47,315 bases of DNA from Saccoglossus kowalevskii. Its lineage: Eukaryota > Hemichordata > Enteropneusta > Harrimaniidae. Position 1 is the stretch's first letter; every line of letters begins with the position of its first letter. Shown piece by piece: positions 27,621-41,690 of the stretch. The translations under genes and the position numbers were made by a program. Location of the stretch: positions 1-47,315 of the forward strand of contig NW_003126199.1 in the NCBI RefSeq assembly GCF_000003605.2. The letters run 5' to 3'. The notes under the pieces are model-generated. The model had not been told where the DNA came from. It saw nothing but the letters and a program-made list of their open reading frames with translations, and searched no databases.

Positions 27621-28888
27621 TATTGGAATGTACCAGGCTATTATATACTAGTATAGGGATGCACATTGGTATTCATCACCAGTATTGGGATGCACAAGCT
27701 ATATATACTAGTGGCGGGATGCACATTGGTATTCAACACCAGTATGGGAATGTACCAGGCTATTATATACTAGTGGCGGGATGCACATTGGTATTAAACA
27801 CCAGTATGGGAATGTACCAGGCTATTATATACTAGTGGAGGGATGCACATTGGTATTAAACACCAGTATGGGAATGTACCAAGCTATTATATACTAGTGG
27901 AGGGATGCACATTGGTATTAAACACCAGTATGGGAATGTACCAGGCTATTATATACTAGTAGATGGATGCACATTGGTATTGTTCACCAGTATTGGGATG
28001 CACCAAGCTATTATATACTAGTGGCGGGATGCACATTGGTATTCAACACCAGTATGGGAATGTACCAGGCTATTATATACTAGTGGCGGGATGCACATTG
28101 GTATTCAACACCAGTGTGGGAATGTACCAGGCTATTATATACTAGTGGAGGGATGCACATTGGTATTCTACATCAGTATTGGGATGCACCAAGCTATTAT
28201 ATACTAGTATAGGGATGCACATTGGTATTCAACACCAGTATGGGAATATACCAGGCTATTATATACTAGTGGAGGGATGCACATTGGTATTCAACACCAG
28301 TATGGGAATGTACCAGGCTATTATATACTAGTGGAGGGATGCACATTGGTATTCAACACCTGTATGGGTATGTACCAAGCTATTATATACTAGTATAGGG
28401 ATGCACATTGGTATTCAACACCAGTATGGGAATGTACCAGGCTATTATATACTAGTGGAGGGATGCACATTGATATTCAACACCAGTATGGGAATGTACC
28501 AGGCTATTATATACTAGTAGAGGGATGCACATTGGTATTCAACACCAGTATGGGAATGTACCAGGCTATTATATACTAGTGGAGGGATGCACATTGGTAT
28601 TCAACACCAGTATGGGTATGTACCAAGCTATTATATACTAGTATAGGGATGCACATTGGTATTCAACACCAGTATGGGTATGTACCAGGCTATTATATAC
28701 TAGTAGAGGGATGCACATTGGTATTCAACACCAGTATGGGTATGTACCAGGCTATTATATACTAGTAGATGGATGCACATTGGTATTAAACACCAGTATG
28801 GGAATGTACCAGGCTATTATATACTAGTATAGGGATGCACATTGGTATTCAACACCAGTAGGGGAATGTACCAGGCTATTATATACTA

Positions 28889-31370
28889 GCAGAAGGATGC
28901 ACATTGGTATACAACACCAGTATGGGTATGTACCAGGCTATTATATACCAGCAGAAGGATGCACATTGGTATTCAACACCAGTATGGGAATGCACCAGGC
29001 TATTATATACTAGTAGAGGGATGCACATTGGTATTCAACACCAGTGTGGGTATGTACCAGGCTATTATATACTAGTAGATGGATGCACATTGGTATTAAA
29101 CACCAGTATGGGTATGTACCAAGCTATTATATACTAGTGGAGGGATGCACATTGGTATTAAACACCAGTACTGGGAATGTACCAGGCTATTATATACCAG
29201 TGGAGGAATGCACATTGGTATTCAACACCAGTATGGGAATGTACCAGGCTATTATATACTAGTAGACGGATGCACATTGGTATTTTACACCAGTATGGGA
29301 ATGTACCAGACTATTATATACTAGTGGAGGGATGCACATTGGTATTCAACACCAGTATGGGAATGTACCAGGCTATTATATACCAGTAGAGGGATGCACA
29401 TTGGTATTCAACACCAGTATGGGGATGTACCAGGCTATTATATACTAGTGGAGGGATCAACATTGGTATTGTTCACCAGTATTGGGATGCACCAAGCTAT
29501 TATATACTTGTATAGGGATGCGCATTGGTATACAACACCAGTATGGGAATGTACCAGGCTATTATATACTAGTGGAGGGATGAACATTGGTATTGTTCAC
29601 CAGTATTGGGATGCACCAAGCTATTATATACTAGTATAGGGATGCGCATTGGTATTGTTCACCAGTATGGGAATGTACCAGGCTATTATATACTAGTGGA
29701 GGGATGCACATTGGTATTCAACACCAGTATGGGAATGTACCAGGCTATTATATACTAGTGGAGGGATGCACATTGGTATTCAACACCAGTATGGGAATGT
29801 ACCAGGCTATTATATACTAGTATAGGGATGCGCATTGGTATTGTTCACCAGTATGGGAATGTACCAGGCTATTATATACTAGTGGAGGGATGAACATTGG
29901 TATTGTTCACCAGTATGGGAATGTACCAGGCTATTATATACTAGTAGATGGATGCACATTGGTATTCCACACCAGTATGGGAATGTACCAAGCTATTATA
30001 TACTAGTATAGGGATGCGCATTGGTATTGTTCACCAGTATGGGAATGTACCAGGCTATTATATACTAGTGGAGGGATGCACATTGGTATTCAACACCAGT
30101 ATGGGAATGTACCAGGCTATTATATACTAGTGGAGGGATGCGCATTGGTATTCAACACCAGTATGGGAATGTACCAGGCTATTATATACTAGTAGAGGGT
30201 TGCACATTGGTATTCAACACCAGTATGGGAATGTACCAGGCTATTATATACTAGTAGATGGATGCACATTGGTATTCAACACCAGTATGGGAATGTACCG
30301 GGCTATTATATACTAGTATAGGGATGCGCATTGGTATTCAACACCAGTATGGGTATGTACCAAGCTATTATATACTAGTATAGGGATGCACATTGGTATT
30401 CAACACCAGTATGGGAATGTACCAGGCTATTATATACTAGTATAGGGATGCGCATTGGTATTCAACACCAGTATGGGTATGTACCAAGCAATTATATACT
30501 AGTAGATGGATGCACATTGGTATTCAACACCAGTATGGGAATGTACCAGGCTATTATATACTAGTGGAGGGATGCACATTAGTATCCAACACCAGTATGG
30601 GAACGTACCAGGCTATTATATACTAGTAGAGGGATGTACATTGGTATTCAACACCAGTATGGGAATGTACCAGGCTATTATATACTAGTGGAGGGATGAA
30701 CATTGGTATTGTTCACCAGTATTGGGATGCACCAAGCTATTATATACTAGTATAGGGATGCGCATTGGTATTCAACACCAGTATTGGGATGTACCAGGCT
30801 ATTATATACTAGTAGAGGGATGCACATTGGTATTCAACACCAGTATGCGAACGTACCAGGCTATTATATACTAGTATAGGGATGCACATTGGTATTCTAC
30901 ATCAGTATTGGGATGCACCAAGCAATTATATACTAGTAGAGAGATGCACATTGGTATTCTACATCAGCATGGGAATGTACCAGGCTATTATATACTAGTA
31001 GAGGGATGAACATTGGTATTCAACACCAGTATGGGTATGTACCAAGCTATTTATATACTAGTAGAGGGATGCACATTGGTATTCAACACCAGTATGGGAA
31101 TGTACCAGGCTATTATATACTAGTGGAGGGATGCACATTGGTATTCAACACCAGTATGGGTATGTACCAAGCTATTATATACTAGTATAGGGATGCACAT
31201 TGGTATTCAACACCAGTACTGGGAATGTACCAGGCTATTATATACTAGTATAGGGATGCACATTGGTATTCAACACCAGTGTGGGAATGTACCAGGCTAT
31301 TATATACTAGTGGAGGGATGCACATTGGTATTCAACACCAGTATGGGAATGTACCAGGCTATTATATACT
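28889..31370. repeat. Long collinear block, partner of 6431-8930
   Basis: Shared markers run in the same order in both places: TAGCAGAAGG, GTGTGGG, the 63-bp TACTGGG monomer, GGAGGAATGCAC, GATCAACATTGG, ATACTTGTATAGG, TATGCGAACG, a CTACATC pair and a second TACTGGG monomer. The offset is 22396 at 29044 and 29948. It then changes in whole-monomer steps and reaches about 22459 at 30844. A T insertion (GCTATTTATATAC) lies near 31053. Confidence 0.82.
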
Positions 31371-32307
31371 AGTAGATGGATGCACATTGGCATTCAACAC
31401 CAGTATTGGGATGCACCAAGCTATTATATACTAGTGGCGGGATGCACATTGGTATTCAACACCAGTATGGGAATGTACCAGGCTATTATATACTAGTGGA
31501 GGGATGCACATTGGTATTCTACATCAGTATTGGGATGTACCAAGCTATTATATACTAGTGTAGGGATGCACATTGGTATTCAACACCAGTATGGGAATGT
31601 ACCAGGCTATTATATACTAGTAGATGGATGCACATTGGTATTCAACACCAGTGTGGGAATGTACCAGGCTATTATATACTAGTAGATGGATGCACATTGG
31701 TATTGTTCACCAGTATTGGGATGCACCAAGCTATTATATACTAGTGGCGGGATGCACATTGGTATTCAACACCAGTATGGGAATGTACCAGGCTATTATA
31801 TACTAGTGGAGTGATGCACATTGGTATTCAACACCAGTATGGGTATGTACCAAGCTATTATATACTAGTATAGGGATGCACATTGGTATTCAACACCAGT
31901 ATGGGAATGTACCAGGCTATTATATACTAGTAGATGGATGCACATTGGTATTCAACACCAGTATGGGTATGTACCAGGCTATTATATACTAGTAGATGAT
32001 GCACATTGGTATTAAACACCAGTATGGGAATGTACCAGGCTATTATATACTAGTATAGGGATGCACATTGGTATTCAACACCAGTATGGGAATGTACCAG
32101 GCTATTATATACTAGCAGAAGGATGCACATTGGTATACAACACCAGTATGGGTATGTACCAGGCTATTATATACTATTAGATGGATGCACATTGGTATTA
32201 AACACCAGTATGGGAATGTACCAGGCTATTATATAGTAGTTGAGGGATGCACATTGGTATTAAACACCAGTATGGGAATGTACCAGGCTATTATATACTA
32301 GTAGAGG

Positions 32308-33858
32308 GATGCACATTGGTATTCAACACCAGTGTGGGTATGTACCAGGCTATTATATACTAGTAGATGGATGCACATTGGTATTCAACACCAGTATGGG
32401 TATGTACCAAGCTATTATATACTAGTGGAGGGATGCACATTGGTATTAAACACCAGTACTGGGAATGTACCAGGCTATTATATACCAGTGGAGGAATGCA
32501 CATTGGTATTCAACACCAGTATGGGAATGTACCAGGCTATTATATACTAGTAGAGGGATGCACATTGGTATTTTACACCAGTATGGGAATGTACCAGACT
32601 ATTATATACTAGTGGAGGGATGCACATTGGTATTCAACACCAGTATGGGAATGTACCAGGCTATTATATACCAGTAGAGGGATGCACATTCGTATTCAAC
32701 ACCAGTATGGGGATGTACCAGGCTATTATATACTAGTGGAGGGATCAACATTGGTATTGTTCACCAGTATTGGGATGCACCAAGCTATTATATACTTGTA
32801 TAGGGATGCGCATTGGTATTCAACACCAGTATGGGAATGTACCAGGCTATTATATACTAGTGGAGGGATGAACATTGGTATTGTTCACCAGTATTGGGAT
32901 GCACCAGGCTATTATATACTAGTATAGGGATGCGCATTGGTATTGTTCACCAGTATGGGAATGTACCAGGCTATTATATACTAGTGGAGGGATGCACATT
33001 GGTATTCAACACCAGTATGGGAATGTACCAGGCTATTATATACTAGTGGAGGGATGCACATTGGTATTCAACACCAGTATGGGAATGTACCAGGCTATTA
33101 TATACTAGTGGAGGGATGAACATTGGTATTGTTCACCAGTATGGGAATGTACCAGGCTATTATATACTAGTAGATGGATGCACATTGGTATTCAACACCA
33201 GTATGGGAATGTACCAGGCTATTATATACTAGTATAGGGATGCGCATTGGTATTGTTCACCAGTATGGGAATGTACCAGGCTATTATATACTAGTGGAGG
33301 GATGAACATTGGTATTGTTCACCAGTATGGGAATGTACCAGGCTATTATATACTAGTAGATGGATGCACATTGGTATTCAACACCAGTATGGGAATGTAC
33401 CAAGCTATTATATACTAGTATAGGGATGCGCATTGGTATTGTTCGCCAGTATGGGAATGTACCAGGCTATTATATACTAGTGTAGGGATGCACATTGGTA
33501 TTCAACACCAGTATGGGAATGTACCATGCTATTATATACTAGTGGAGGGATGCGCATTGGTATTCAACAACAGTATGGGAATGTACCAGGCTATTATATA
33601 CTAGTAGAGGGTTGCACATTGGTATTCAACACCAGTATGGGAATGTACCAGGCTATTATATACTAGTAGATGGATGCACATTGGTATTCAACACCAGTAT
33701 GGGAATGTACCAGGCTATTATATACTAGTATAGGGATGCGCATTGGTATTCAACACCAGTATGGGTATGTACCAAGCTATTATATACTAGTATAGGGATG
33801 CACATTGGTATTCAACACCAGTATGGGAATGTACCAGGCTATTATATACTAGTATAGG
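32308..33858. repeat. 25-monomer tandem duplication, unit 1 (1551 bp)
   Basis: This is followed directly by a second copy at 33859-35409. The length is 25 monomers plus one base, contributed by a 63-bp TACTGGG monomer. I noticed about a dozen substitutions between the copies (for example ATTCGTATTC near 32690, TTCGCC near 33444, GTGTAGGG near 33481 and CAACAACAG near 33569), so identity exceeds 99%. The unit is itself related to 29044-30320 at an offset of 3288, rising to 3412 after two extra monomers. Confidence 0.88.
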
Positions 33859-35409
33859 GATGCGCATTGGTATTCAACACCAGTGTGGGTATGTACCAGG
33901 CTATTATATACTAGTAGATGGATGCACATTGGTATTCAACACCAGTATGGGTATGTACCAAGCTATTATATACTAGTGGAGGGATGCACATTGGTATTAA
34001 ACACCAGTACTGGGAATGTACCAGGCTATTATATACCAGTGGAGGAATGCACATTGGTATTCAACACCAGTATGGGAATGTACCAGGCTATTATATACTA
34101 GTAGAGGGATGCACATTGGTATTTTACACCAGTGTGGGAATGTACCAGACTATTATATACTAGTGGAGGGATGCACATTGGTATTCAACACCAGTATGGG
34201 AATGTACCAGGCTATTATATACCAGTAGAGGGATGCACATTGGTATTCAACACCAGTATGGGGATGTACCAGGCTATTATATACTAGTGGAGGGATCAAA
34301 ATTGGTATTGTTCACCAGTATTGGGATGCACCAAGCTATTATATACTTGTATAGGGATGCGCATTGGTATTCAACACCAGTATGGGAATGTACCAGGCTA
34401 TTATATACTAGTGGAGGGATGAACATTGGTATTGTTCACCAGTATTGGGATGCAACAAGCTATTATATACTAGTATAGGGATGCGCATTGGTATTGTTCA
34501 CCAGTATGGGAATGTACCAGGCTATTATATACTAGTGGAGGGATGCACATTGGTATTCAACACCAGTATGGGAATGTACCAGGCTATTATATACTAGTGG
34601 AGGGATGCACATTGGTATTCAACACCAGTATGGGAATGTACCAGGCTATTATATACTAGTGGAGGGATGAACATTGGTATTGTTCACAAGTATGGGAATG
34701 TACCAGGCTATTATATACTAGTAGATGGATGCACATTGGTATTCAACACCAGTATGGGAATGTACCAGGCTATTATATACTAGTATAGGGATGCGCATTG
34801 GTATTGTTCACAAGTATGGGAATGTACCAGGCTATTATATACTAGTGGAGGGATGAACATTGGTATTGTTCACCAGTATGGGAATGTACCAGGCTATTAT
34901 ATACTAGTAGATGGATGCACATTGGTATTCAACACCAGTATGGGAATGTACCAAGCTATTATATACTAGTATAGGGATGCGCATTGGTATTGTTCACCAG
35001 TATGGGAATGTACCAGGCTATTATATACTAGTGGAGGGATGCACATTGGTATTCAACACCAGTATGGGAATGTACCAGGCTATTATATACTAGTGGAGGG
35101 ATGCGCATTGGTATTCAACACCAGTATGGGAATGTACCAGGCTATTATATACTAGTAGAGGGTTGCACATTGGTATTCAACACCAGTATGGGAATGTACC
35201 AGGCTATTATATACTAGTAGATGGATGCACATTGGTATTCAACACCAGTATGGGAATGTACCAGGCTATTATATACTAGTATAGGGATGCGCATTGGTAT
35301 TCAACACCAGTATGGGTATGTACCAAGCTATTATATACTAGTATAGGGATGCACATTGGTATTCAACACCAGTATGGGAATGTACCAGGCTATTATATAC
35401 TAGTATAGG
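33859..35409. repeat. 25-monomer tandem duplication, unit 2 (1551 bp)
   Basis: This is the second copy of 32308-33858. Its first monomer (33859-33920) is chimeric. Its left part, GTATAGG then GATGCGC, matches the monomer at 35410, and its right part, GTGTGGGTATG, matches the monomer at 32308. This is what a single unequal exchange 25 monomers out of register would produce. Private differences include GATCAAAATTGG near 34297, GCAACAAGC near 34452, and TTCACAAG near 34686 and 34809. Confidence 0.88.
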
Positions 35410-36045
35410 GATGCGCATTGGTATTCAACACCAGTATGGGTATGTACCAAGCTATTATATACTAGTAGATGGATGCACATTGGTATTCAACACCAGTATG
35501 GGAATGTACCAGGCTATTATATACTAGTAGATGGATGCACATTGGTATTGTTCACCAGTATTGGGATGCACCAAGCTATTATATACTAGTGGCGGGATGC
35601 ACATTGGCATTCAACACCAGTATGGGAATGTACCAGGCTATTATATACTAGTGGAGGGATGCACATTGGTATTCTACATCAGTATTGGGATGTACCAGGC
35701 TATTATATACTAGTGGAGGGATGCACATTGGTATTCAACACCAGTATGGGAATGTACCAGGCTATTATATACTAGTAGATGGATGCACATTGGTATTCAA
35801 CACCAGTGTGGGAATGTACCAGGCTATTATATACTAGTAGATGGATGCACATTGGTATTGTTCACCAGTATTGGGATGCACCAAGCTATTATATACTAGT
35901 ATAGGGATGCACATTGGTATTCAACACCAGTATGGGAATGTACCAGGCTATTATATACTAATAGAAGGATGCACATTGGTATTCTACATCAGTATGGGAA
36001 TGTACCAGGCTATTATATACTAGTAGAGAGATGCACATTGGTATT
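35165..36045. repeat. Local duplication pair, upstream copy
   Basis: This copy matches 36715-37533. The offset is 1550 up to about 35450, then 1488 from 35531 onward, because the downstream copy lacks exactly one monomer. Shared rare variants include ATTGGCATTC (near 35605 and 37093) and the CTACATC / GGGATGTACC monomer. Confidence 0.82.
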
Positions 36046-36714
36046 CAACACCAGTATGGGAATGTACCAGGCTATTATATACTAGTGGAGGGATGCACAT
36101 TGGTATTCAACACCAGTATGGGTATGTACCAAGCTATTATATACTAGTATAGGGATGCACATTGGTATTCAACACCAGTATGGGAATGTACCAGGCTATT
36201 ATATACTAGTAGAGGGATGCACATTGGTATTCAACACCAGTATGGGAATGTACCAGGCTATTATATACTAGTGGAGGGATGCACATTGGTATTCTACATC
36301 AGTATTGGGATGCACCAAGCTATTATATACTAGTATAGGGATGCACATTGGTATTCAACACCAGTATGGGAATATACCAGGCTATTATATACTAGTAGAT
36401 GGATGCACATTGGTATTCAACACCAGTATGGGAATGTACCAGGCTATTATATACTAGTGGAGGGATGCACATTGGTATTCTACATCAGTATTGGGATGCA
36501 CCAAGCTATTATATACTAGTATAGGGATGCACATTGGTATTCAACACCAGTATGGGAATGTACCAGGCTATTATATACTAGTTTAAGGATGCACATTGGT
36601 ATTCAACACCAGTATGGGAATGTACCAGGCTATTATATACTAGTATAGGGATGCACATTGGTATTCAACACCAGTGTGGGTATGTACCAGGCTATTATAT
36701 ACTAGTGGAGGGAT

Positions 36715-37533
36715 GCACATTGGTATTCAACACCAGTATGGGAATGTACCAGGCTATTATATACTAGTAGATGGATGCACATTGGTATTCAACACCAGTA
36801 TGGGAATGTACCAGGCTATTATATACTAGTATAGGGATGCGCATTGGTATTCAACACCAGTATGGGTATGTACCAAGCTATTATATACTAGTATAGGGAT
36901 GCACATTGGTATTCAACACCAGTATGGGAATGTACCAGGCTATTATATACTAGTATAGGGATGCGCATTGGTATTCAACACCAGTATGGGAATGTACCAG
37001 GCTATTATATACTAGTAGATGGATGCACATTGGTATTGTTCACCAGTATTGGGATGCACCAAGCTATTATATACTAGTGGCGGGATGCACATTGGCATTC
37101 AACACCAGTATGGGAATGTACCAGGCTATTATATACTAGTGGAGGGATGCACATTGGTATTCTACATCAGTATTGGGATGTACCAGGCTATTATATACTA
37201 GTGGAGGGATGCACATTGGTATTCAACACCAGTATGGGAATGTACCAGGCTATTATATACTAGTAGATGGATGCACATTGGTATTCAACACCAGTGTGGG
37301 AATGTACCAGGCTATTATATACTAGTAGATGGATGCACATTGGTATTGTTCACCAGTATTGGGATGCACCAAGCTATTATATACTAGTATAGGGATGCAC
37401 ATTGGTATTCAACACCAGTATGGGAATGTACCAGGCTATTATATACTAGTAGAAGGATGCACATTGGTATTCTACATCAGTATGGGAATGTACCAGGCTA
37501 TTATATACTAGTAGAGAGATGCACATTGGTATT
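36715..37533. repeat. Local duplication pair, downstream copy
   Basis: This copy matches 35165-36045. The monomer starting near 36960 joins a GATGCGC left part to a GGGAATGTACCAGGC right part with a GATGG tail. It fuses two adjacent monomers of the upstream copy and removes 62 bp. The match ends near 37533, where the sequence switches to a copy of 385-850. Confidence 0.82.
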
Positions 37534-37541
37534 CAACATCA

Positions 37542-38007
37542 GTATGGGAAAGTACAGGCTATTATATACTAGTACAGGGATGCGCATTGGTATTGTTCAC
37601 CAGTATGGGAACGTACCAGGCTATTATATACTAGTAGAGGGATGCACATTGGTATTCAACACCAGTATGGGAATGTACCAGGCTATTATATACTAGTGGA
37701 GGGATGCACATTGGTATTCAACACCAGTATAGGAATGTACCTGGCTATTATATACTAGTATAGGGATGCACATTGGTATTCAACACCAGTATGGGAACGT
37801 ACCATGCTATTATATAGTAGTAGAGGGATGCACATTGATATTCAACACCAGTATGGGAATGTACCAGACAATTATATACTAGTAGAGGGATGCACATTGA
37901 TATTCAACACAAGTATTGGGATGTACCAGGCTATTATATACTAGTAGAGGGATGCACATTGGTATTCAACACCAGTATGGGAACGTACCAGGCTATTATA
38001 TACCAGT
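37542..38007. repeat. Copy of the 385-850 block
   Basis: Collinearity with 385-850 holds at an offset of 37157. The rare variants GTACAGGGATGCGC, GTACCTGGC, GTACCATGC, TATAGTAGTAG, ACATTGATATTC and CACAAGTATTGGG occur in the same order. One base is missing here (AAGTACAGGC near 37550), and AGTATAGGAATG replaces AGTATGGGAATG near 37728. Confidence 0.82.
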
Positions 38008-40275
38008 AGAGGGATGCACATTGGTATTCAACACCAGTATGGGAATGTACCAGGCTATTATATACTAGTATAGGGATGCGCATTGGTATTCAACACCAGT
38101 ATGGGAATGTACCAGGCTATTATATACTAGTAGATGGATGCACATTGGTATTCAACACCAGTATGGGTATGTACCAGTCTATTATATACTAGTAGATGGA
38201 TGCACATTGGTATTAAAAACCAGTATGGGAATGTACCAGGCTATTATATACTAGTATAGGGATGCACATTGGTATTCAACACCAGTATGGGAATGTACCA
38301 GGCTATTATATACTAGCAGAAGGATGCACATTGGTATTCAACACCAGTATGGGAATGTACCAGGCTATTATATACTAATAGATGGATGCACATTGGTATT
38401 AAACACCAGTATGGGAATGTACCAGGCTATTATATACTAGTAGAGGGATGCACATTGGTATTGTTCACCAGTATGGGAATGTACCAGGCTTTTATATACT
38501 AGTAGAGGGATGCACATTGGTATTCAACACCAGTGTGGGTATGTACCAGGCTATTATATACTAGTAGATGGATGCACATTGGTATTCAACACCAGTATGG
38601 GTATGTACCAAGCTATTATATACTAGTGGAGGGATGCACATTGGTATTAAACACCAGTACTGGGAATGTACCAGGCTATTATATACTAGTGGAGGAATGC
38701 ACATTGGTATTCAACACCAGTATGGGAATGTACCAGGCTATTATATACTAGTAGAGGGATGCACATTGGTATTTTACACCAGTATGGGAATGTACCAGGC
38801 TATTATATACTAGTAGAGGGATGCACATTGGTATTCAACACCAGTATGGGGATGTACCAGGCTATTATATACTGGTGGAGGGATGAACATTGGTATTGTT
38901 CACCAGTATTGGGATGCACCAAGCTATTATATACTACTATAGGGATGCGCATTGGTATTCAACACCAGTATGGGAATGTACCAGACTATTATATACTAGT
39001 GGAGGGATGAACATTGGTATTGTTCACCAGTATTGGGATGCACCAAGCTATTATATACTAGTATAGGGATGCGCATTGGTATTGTTCACCAGTATGGGAA
39101 TGTACCAGGCTATTATATACTAGTGGAGGGATGCACATTGGTATTCAACACCAGTATGGGAATGTACCAGGCTATTATATACTAGTGGATGGATGCACAT
39201 TGGTATTCAACACCAGTATGGGAATGTACCAGGCTATTATATACTAGTGGAGGGATGAACATTGGTATTGTTCACCAGTATGGGAATGTACCAGGCTATT
39301 ATATACTAGTAGATGGATGCACATTGGTATTCAACACCAGTATGGGAATGTACCAGGCTATTATATACTAGTATAGGGATGCGCATTGGTATTGTTCACC
39401 AGTATGGGAATGTACCAGGCTATTATATACTAGTGGAGGGATGAACATTGGTATTGTTCACCAGTATGGGAATGTACCAGGCTATTATATATTAGTGGAG
39501 GGATGCACATTGGTATTCAACACCAGTATGGGAATGTACCAGGCTATTATATACTAGTGGAGGGATGCGCATTGGTATTCAACACCAGTATGGGAATGTA
39601 CCAGGCTATTATATACTAGTAGAGGGTTGCACATTGGTATTCAACACCAGTATGGGAATGTACCAGGCTATTATATACTAGTAGATGGATGCACATTGGT
39701 ATTCAACACCAGTATGGGAATGTACCAGGCTATTATATACTAGTATAGGGATGCGCATTGGTATTCAACACCAGTATGGGTATGTACCAAGCTATTATAT
39801 ACTAGTATAGGGATGCACATTGGTATTCAACACCAGTATGGGAATGTACCAGGCTATTATATACTAGTATAGGGATGCGCATTGGTATTCAACACCAGTA
39901 TGGGTATGTACCAAGCTATTATATACTAGTAGATGGATGCACATTGGTATTCAACACCAGTATGGGAATGTACCAGGCTATTATATACTAGTGGAGGGAT
40001 GCACATTAGTATTCAACACCAGTATGGGAACGTACCAGGCTATTATATACTAGTAGAGGGATGCACATTGGTATTCAACACCAGTATGGGAATGTACCAG
40101 GCTATTATATACTAGTGGAGGGATGAACATTGGTATTGTTCACCAGTATTGGGATGCACCAAGCTATTATATACTAGTAGAGGGATGCGCATTGGTATTC
40201 AACACCAGTATTGGGATGTACCAGGCTATTATATACTAGTAGAGGGATGCACATTGGTATTCAACACCAGTATGC

Positions 40276-41040
40276 GAACGTACCAGGCTATTATATACTA
40301 GTAGAGGGATGCACATTGGTATTCTGCACCAGTATTGGGATATACCAGGCTATCATATACTAGTAGAGGGATGCACATTGGTATTTTACACCAGTATGGG
40401 ATTGTACCAGGCTATTATATACTAGTATAGGGATGCACATTGGTATTCAACACCAGTATTGGGATGCACCAGGCTATTATATACTAGTAGAGGGATGCAC
40501 ATTAGTATTCAACACCAGTATGGGAATGTACCAGGCTATTATATACTAGTGGAGGGATGCACATTGGTATTCAACACCAGTATGGGAATGTACCAGGCTA
40601 TTATATACTAGTAGAAGGATGCACATTGGTATTCTACATCAGTATGGGAATGTACCAGGCTATTATATACTAGTATAGGGATGCACATTGGTATTCTACA
40701 CCATTATTGGGAATGTACCAGGCTATTATATACTAGTAGAGTAATGTACATTGGTATTCTGCACCAGTATTGGGATATACCAGGCTATCATATACTAGTA
40801 GAGGGATGCACATTGGTATTTTACACCAGTATGGGAATGTACCAGGCTATTATATACTAGTATAGGGATGCACATTGGTATTCAACACCAGTATTGGGAT
40901 GTACCAGGCTATTATATACTAGTAGAGGGATGCACATTGGTATTCAACACCAGTATGGGAACGTACCAGGCTATTATATACCAGTAGAGGGATGCACATT
41001 GGTATTCAACACCAGTATGGGAATGTACCAGGCGATTATA
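40276..41040. repeat. Class B domain 7
   Basis: The domain opens with CTGCACC / GGGATATACC / CTATCATATAC, then TTTACACC with GGGATTGTACC at 40398, and later a full GAGTAATGTAC succession at about 40738. From about 40310 to 41440 it is collinear with 44964-46094 at a constant offset of 14654. Its internal successions also recur 1488 bp downstream (40702 with 42190, 40979 with 42467). Confidence 0.8.
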
Positions 41041-41690
41041 TACTAGTATAGGGATGCACATTGGTATTCAACACCAGTGTGGGTATGTACCAGGCTATTA
41101 TATACTAGTATAGGGATGCACATTGGTATTCTACACCAGTGTGGGTATGTACCAGGCTATTATATACTAGTATATGGATGCACATTGGTATTCAACACCA
41201 GTGTGGGTATGTACCAGGCTATTATATACTAGTAGATGGATGCACATTGGTATTCTACACCAGTATGGGTATGTACCAAGCTATTATATACTAGTAGAGT
41301 GATGCACATTGGTATTCAACACCAGTGTGGGTATGTACCAGGCTATTATATACTAGTAGATGGATGCACATTGGTATTCTACACCAGTATGGGTATGTAC
41401 CAGGCTATTATATACTAGTAAATGGATGCACATTGGTATTCTACACCAGTGTGGGGATGTACCAGGCTATTATATACTAGTAGATGGATGCACATTGGTA
41501 TTCTACACCAGTATGGGTATGTACCAGGCTATTATATACTAGTAGATGGATGCACATTGGTATTCTACACCAGTGTGGGGATGTACCAGGCTATTATATA
41601 CTAGTAGATGGATGCACATTGGTATTCTACACCAGTATGGGTATTACCAGGCTATTATATACTAGTAGATGGATGCACATTGGTATTCAA
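41041..41690. repeat. Class C domain 6
   Basis: GTATAGG monomers with GTGTGGGTATG lead into GTAGATGG monomers, then GTGTGGGGATG and a 60-bp GGGTATTACC monomer (variant at 41639). The GAGTGATGCAC tail near 41297 is shared with 20081, 20701, 22002 and 47254. Confidence 0.75.

Larger units (their letters stand above)
27621..40275. repeat. Class A domain 5 (long)
   Basis: This is the longest single-class stretch, about 12.6 kb of GTTCACC, CAACACC and AAACACC cores with GATGCGC, GATGAAC, GTGGAGG, GTGGCGG and GTATAGG variants. No GAGTAATGTAC succession and no GTGTGGGGATG monomer is seen in it. It contains several internal duplications (see 32308-35409 and 35165-37533) and copies of blocks found at 2.3, 6.4 and 15.5 kb. 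It ends abruptly after TATGCGAACG at 40271, where class B sequence begins within a single monomer. Confidence 0.82.
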
